In this document: positions 3,582 through 6,336 of the stretch, in pieces | Numbering within the stretch: the first letter of the stretch is position 1 | Layout: the number at the start of each line of letters is the position of its first letter | Origin: Verrucomicrobiales bacterium | GTDB lineage: Bacteria > Verrucomicrobiota > Verrucomicrobiia > Limisphaerales > UBA1096 | Assembly: GCA_011523195.1 (NCBI GenBank) | Contig: WTHH01000044.1 | Coordinates: 1 to 6,336, forward strand | Direction: 5' to 3' | Length of the DNA stretch: 6,336 bases | Notes under the pieces: generated by a model | The model's input: the letters and a program-made list of their open reading frames with translations, nothing else | Database searches by the model: none | Told to the model about the DNA's origin: nothing | Translations under genes and position numbers: made by a program

Positions 3582-6336
3582 GGGCCTCATCCGCCTGCTG
3601 AATCGCTCAAGCAACTTGAGGTGTTCGATGATCTCGAGCTTGATCAACTCCTCGCCGAGCCGCTGGTTAAGCAGCCGGTTTTCCTGAACTTCGACGAGCG
3701 GGGCCGCATGTGGGTTGTGCAATATCAGCAGTACCCGCACCCGGCTGGTCTCAGGATGACCAGTCGTGACAACTACTGGCGTGCGGTCTACGACAAGGTG
3801 CCGCCGCCGCCGCCCAACCACATTCGCGGACGCGACAAGATTACCATCCACGAGGACACCGACGGCGATGGCGTGTTTGACCGGCACAAAACCTTCGTCG
3901 ACGGCCTTAACATCGCGACCTCGCTGGCTCACGGCCGTGGCGGGGTCTGGGTGTTGAATCCGCCGTATCTGCTTTTTTACGCGGACAAAAACCGAGACGA
4001 CATTCCGGACGGCGATCCGGTTGTGCACTTGGCTGGGTTCGGGCTGGAGGACACGCACTCGGTGGTCAATAGCCTGCGCTGGGGGCCGGACGGCTGGCTC
4101 TACGCGGCGCAGGGCAGCACGGTGACGGCCAAGGTGACCCGACCCGGTTTTGACAAGAATGAGATTTTTTCCATGGGCCAAAACATCTGGCGGTACCACC
4201 CGGAGACACGCCGCTATGAGGTGTTCGCGGAGGGCGGCGGCAACGCCTTCGGCTTGGAGTTCGATGCACAGGGTCGGGTCTACTCCGGACACAATGGCGG
4301 CGACACCCGGGGGTTTCACTACGTGCAGGGCGGCTACCTGCGGAAGGGCTTCAGCAAACACGGGCCGCTGAGCAACCCGTATGCTTTTGGTTACTTTAAT
4401 GCGATGCCACACAACAAGGTGCCGCGCTTCACGCACAACTTTATTGTCTACGAAGGGGGCGGTCTGCCCGAACGATTTCTGGGGAGAATACTTGGGGTGG
4501 AGCCGATCCAGGGCAGGGTGGTGATGAGCGACCGCACCGCGATCGGCTCGTCGTTCAAGACGCAGGACACCGGTCACCCGATCAAGTCCAGCGACGGCTG
4601 GTTTCGCCCGGTGGACATCAAGGCCGGGCCGGACGGAGCGGTGTACGTTTGCGACTGGTACGATGCGCAGGTAAATCATTACCGGAACCACGAGGGGAAA
4701 ATCGATCCGCAGAATGGCCGAGTATACCGGCTGCGGGCCAAGGGCGCGGTTCACTTGAAATCGTTCGACTTGGCCAAGCGGACTACGTCGGAGTTGATCG
4801 AGTTCCTGGGGCACGGGGACAAGTGGCACCGCCAGACGGCGCTTCGGCTGCTGGGAGACCGGAAGGACGTTTCGGCACTGCCAGCGTTGAAAAAGCGGCT
4901 GGCCGGGGCGCTTGGCCAAGTGGCACTCGAAGCACTCTGGGCGGTGAATTTGAGCGGCGGATTTACGCCGGGTTTTGCCGGGGTAACCATTGGCCATGCC
5001 GATCCGCATGTGCGGCTTTGGACGGTGCGACTACTGGGCGACGAACGTGTGCTGACTGAGCCCCTGGCCAAGCGCTTGGCCCGCTTGGCCAAGCGCGAGC
5101 CGCACGTCGAGGTTCGCATTCAACTCGCGGCAACGGCCAAGCGCCTGCCGGCTCCCCAGGCACTGCCAATCATTCGGGCGTTGATGGAGCATGACTCCGA
5201 TGCGGGGGACATTTATCAACCGCTTATGATTTGGTGGGCGCTCGAGTCCAAGGTGGGGCAGGATGCATCGGAGGTGCTCGAGCTGTTTGAAGATAAGTCG
5301 GTCTGGCAAAAATCTTTGGCGCGCCAGCACCTTCTCAACAGGCTCATCCGCCGATTTGCCAAGGCCGGGACGAGGGCGGATTTGATCAACGGGGCGAGGT
5401 TGTTTGAACTGGCGCCGGATGCCGATACGGCGCGAATCCTGATGGGAGGATTTGAGCAGGCCTACAAGGGGCGCTCGATGGCGGCGTTGCCGGATCGCCT
5501 GATGGCGGCAATGGCCAGGCATGGCGGAGGATCGGTTGCACTGGAACTCCGGCGTGGTGAGCCCAAGGCGGTGGAAGAGGCGCTGCGGGTGATAGTCGAT
5601 GTGAAGGCCGAGAAATTGCTGCGCCTGCAGTACACGGAAATCCTCGGTGAAGCCCCGAACACCAAGGCGGTTCCCGTATTGCTGGGCGTTGTGAAAAACG
5701 AACCCGGTAGCGACCTGAAACGGGCGGCACTGGGAGCACTCAAGCCGTATGACGACACCCGTGTGGCCGAAGAAACGATTTCGATTTTTCCGGAACTACC
5801 AAGCGACCTCCGGCAGGTGGCCGGGACGCTGCTTGCGGGTCGTACGATTTTTGCCGCGGCTTTTGTGAACGCGGTCGAGGCGGGGAAGATTTCGGTCGCA
5901 TTGGTTTCACCTGAGGTGGTCAGCTTGCTACGAACCCATACGGAGCCAACTCTTGCCGGTAAGGTGAATGAACTTTTCTCGGGAGCAGAAACGGATTCCG
6001 CCAAGTTGGAAATGGAGATCACCCGCCTTGCCCGTTTGGTCGAGGCGAAAACTGGAAGCCCATACGTCGGCAAAAAACTTTTCACCACCAGTTGTGCAGC
6101 CTGTCACAAGCTATTCGAGCAGGGAGGACAAATTGGCCCCGACCTGAGCACGTATCAGCGCGACGACATCGACACCATGCTGTTGCACATCGTCAACCCA
6201 AGCGCGGAAATACGGGAGGGATACGAAAACTTTTTGCTGACCACTAAAGACGGTCGAATGGTGGTCGGCTTTTTGGTTGAGCAGAATAATCAAACCGTGG
6301 TTTTGCGGGGGCTGGATGGACAGGATATCTCATTGG
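3525..6336 (+). CDS. Secreted PVC-type haem-binding (CxxCH) membrane-bound dehydrogenase-like protein, 3'-truncated
   Basis: Frame open from ATG 3525 to the window end, 937 codons with no stop. The start is set by a clear signal peptide: MKKP, a hydrophobic core, and likely cleavage after Ala17-Leu18-Ala19. Residues about 30-410 match the Pirellula/Verrucomicrobium dehydrogenase-type N-terminal domain (TIGR02604-like), a beta-propeller related to soluble glucose dehydrogenases, with AEPLVKQPV, FDERGRMWVVQ, calcium-type loops DTDGDGVFD (111-119) and DKNRDDIPD (154-162), and SLRWGPDGWLYAAQGS. Residues about 415-840 are helical, with HEAT-like repeats. The C-terminal module matches the TIGR02603 haem domain, with CAACH (Cys857, Cys860, His861) for covalent haem c, then GPDLS and NPSAEIREGYENF. 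Only a few dozen residues seem missing. A role in periplasmic oxidation of sugars or polysaccharide-derived substrates is inferred from the family; the substrate is unknown. Several copies of the 14-base palindrome lie in it, one inside the signal peptide. Confidence 0.95.
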   Translation, partial: MKKPLLSLACLVALGQALAGPHPPAESLKQLEVFDDLELDQLLAEPLVKQPVFLNFDERGRMWVVQYQQYPHPAGLRMTSRDNYWRAVYDKVPPPPPNHIRGRDKITIHEDTDGDGVFDRHKTFVDGLNIATSLAHGRGGVWVLNPPYLLFYADKNRDDIPDGDPVVHLAGFGLEDTHSVVNSLRWGPDGWLYAAQGSTVTAKVTRPGFDKNEIFSMGQNIWRYHPETRRYEVFAEGGGNAFGLEFDAQGRVYSGHNGGDTRGFHYVQGGYLRKGFSKHGPLSNPYAFGYFNAMPHNKVPRFTHNFIVYEGGGLPERFLGRILGVEPIQGRVVMSDRTAIGSSFKTQDTGHPIKSSDGWFRPVDIKAGPDGAVYVCDWYDAQVNHYRNHEGKIDPQNGRVYRLRAKGAVHLKSFDLAKRTTSELIEFLGHGDKWHRQTALRLLGDRKDVSALPALKKRLAGALGQVALEALWAVNLSGGFTPGFAGVTIGHADPHVRLWTVRLLGDERVLTEPLAKRLARLAKREPHVEVRIQLAATAKRLPAPQALPIIRALMEHDSDAGDIYQPLMIWWALESKVGQDASEVLELFEDKSVWQKSLARQHLLNRLIRRFAKAGTRADLINGARLFELAPDADTARILMGGFEQAYKGRSMAALPDRLMAAMARHGGGSVALELRRGEPKAVEEALRVIVDVKAEKLLRLQYTEILGEAPNTKAVPVLLGVVKNEPGSDLKRAALGALKPYDDTRVAEETISIFPELPSDLRQVAGTLLAGRTIFAAAFVNAVEAGKISVALVSPEVVSLLRTHTEPTLAGKVNELFSGAETDSAKLEMEITRLARLVEAKTGSPYVGKKLFTTSCAACHKLFEQGGQIGPDLSTYQRDDIDTMLLHIVNPSAEIREGYENFLLTTKDGRMVVGFLVEQNNQTVVLRGLDGQDISL
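3562..3575. repeat. Perfect CGCTTGGCCAAGCG palindrome within the signal peptide
   Basis: A perfect 14-base copy encoding ALGQA in the plus-strand frame. A degenerate 11/14 copy (CGCTTGACCAAGTT) lies just upstream in the intergenic spacer at 3450-3463. Confidence 0.95.
4767..4780. repeat. 12/14 copy of the palindrome (LAKR phase)
   Basis: CTTGGCCAAGCG is intact at 4769-4780; only the two outer left bases differ. It encodes Leu416-Ala-Lys-Arg419, at the junction of the propeller domain and the helical region of the haem protein. Confidence 0.8.
4909..4922. repeat. 13/14 copy of the palindrome (ALGQ phase)
   Basis: CGCTTGGCCAAGTG differs from the consensus by one base. It encodes ALGQV in a HEAT-like helix. 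This gene therefore uses the palindrome in both permitted phases, LAKR and ALGQ. Confidence 0.88.
5061..5095. repeat. Cluster of three palindrome copies (12/14, 9/14, perfect)
   Basis: A 12/14 copy at 5061-5074 overlaps a half copy at 5073-5081 (CGCTTGGCC), which is followed directly by a perfect copy at 5082-5095. Together they encode PLAKRLARLAKRE in one HEAT-like helix. A further half-site, GGCCAAGCG, follows at 5135-5143 (TAKR). The arrangement parallels the double copy in the glycosyltransferase. Confidence 0.9.

Noticed and set aside
3477..5009. A 510-codon open frame on the minus strand opposite the haem protein
   Set aside because: It is arginine/valine/histidine-rich with no recognisable domain, and lies wholly opposite the propeller and HEAT regions of a gene with clear family motifs. 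GC-rich codons on the plus strand explain the lack of stops.
439..5095. The repeated palindrome as a CRISPR array or insertion-sequence end
   Set aside because: Copies are irregularly spaced over kilobases, only 14 bases long, in-frame inside genes, and there is no transposase, cas gene or target duplication.
5462..6088. A 208-codon minus-strand frame
   Set aside because: Serine/arginine-rich composition typical of an antisense shadow, opposite the helical region of the haem protein.

Overview
This 6.3 kb GC-rich window looks like a chromosome fragment from the PVC superphylum, most likely Verrucomicrobiota. The best evidence is the last gene. It combines a secreted beta-propeller 'membrane-bound dehydrogenase' N-terminus, a HEAT-like middle and a CxxCH haem module, a combination characteristic of Verrucomicrobiota and Planctomycetota. 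There are no RNA genes, CRISPR arrays, transposases or phage genes. The layout is dense, with intergenic gaps of 77, 167 and 78 bases.

Layout: (1) 1-627 (+), the 3' part of a family 2 glycosyltransferase, entering from the left edge. (2) 705-2051 (-), convergent with it, a 12-helix membrane protein resembling the ANK (progressive ankylosis) branch of the MATE/MOP transporter superfamily. (3) 2052-2218, a divergent intergenic region with an AT-rich patch and a strong GC-rich hairpin. (4) 2219-2737 (+), a complete bacterial ferritin reading frame broken by one amber codon (TAG where the family has Gln, CAG). (5) about 2661-3446 (+), a HAD-superfamily phosphatase of the phosphoglycolate phosphatase type, overlapping the ferritin 3' end. 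(6) 3447-3524, a spacer with repeated CCGGTA/TACCGG arms that can form alternative hairpins. (7) 3525 to beyond the right edge (+), the large haem-binding dehydrogenase-like protein with a signal peptide.

The genes do not form an obvious single pathway. Ferritin (iron storage) and the HAD phosphatase may be co-transcribed because they overlap. The secreted haem protein may be read separately, behind the hairpin spacer.

The most striking signal is a highly iterated palindrome, CGCTTGGCCAAGCG. It occurs five times perfectly, once at 13/14 and three times at 12/14, with further degenerate copies, although about 0.00002 perfect copies would be expected by chance. Nearly all copies lie inside protein-coding sequence in one of two phases, encoding either (R)LAKR or ALGQ(A). 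It is found in three unrelated genes on both strands, including inside a signal peptide. This resembles in style, but not in sequence, the cyanobacterial HIP1 palindrome and in-gene palindromic elements, and is the main candidate for an undescribed system here.
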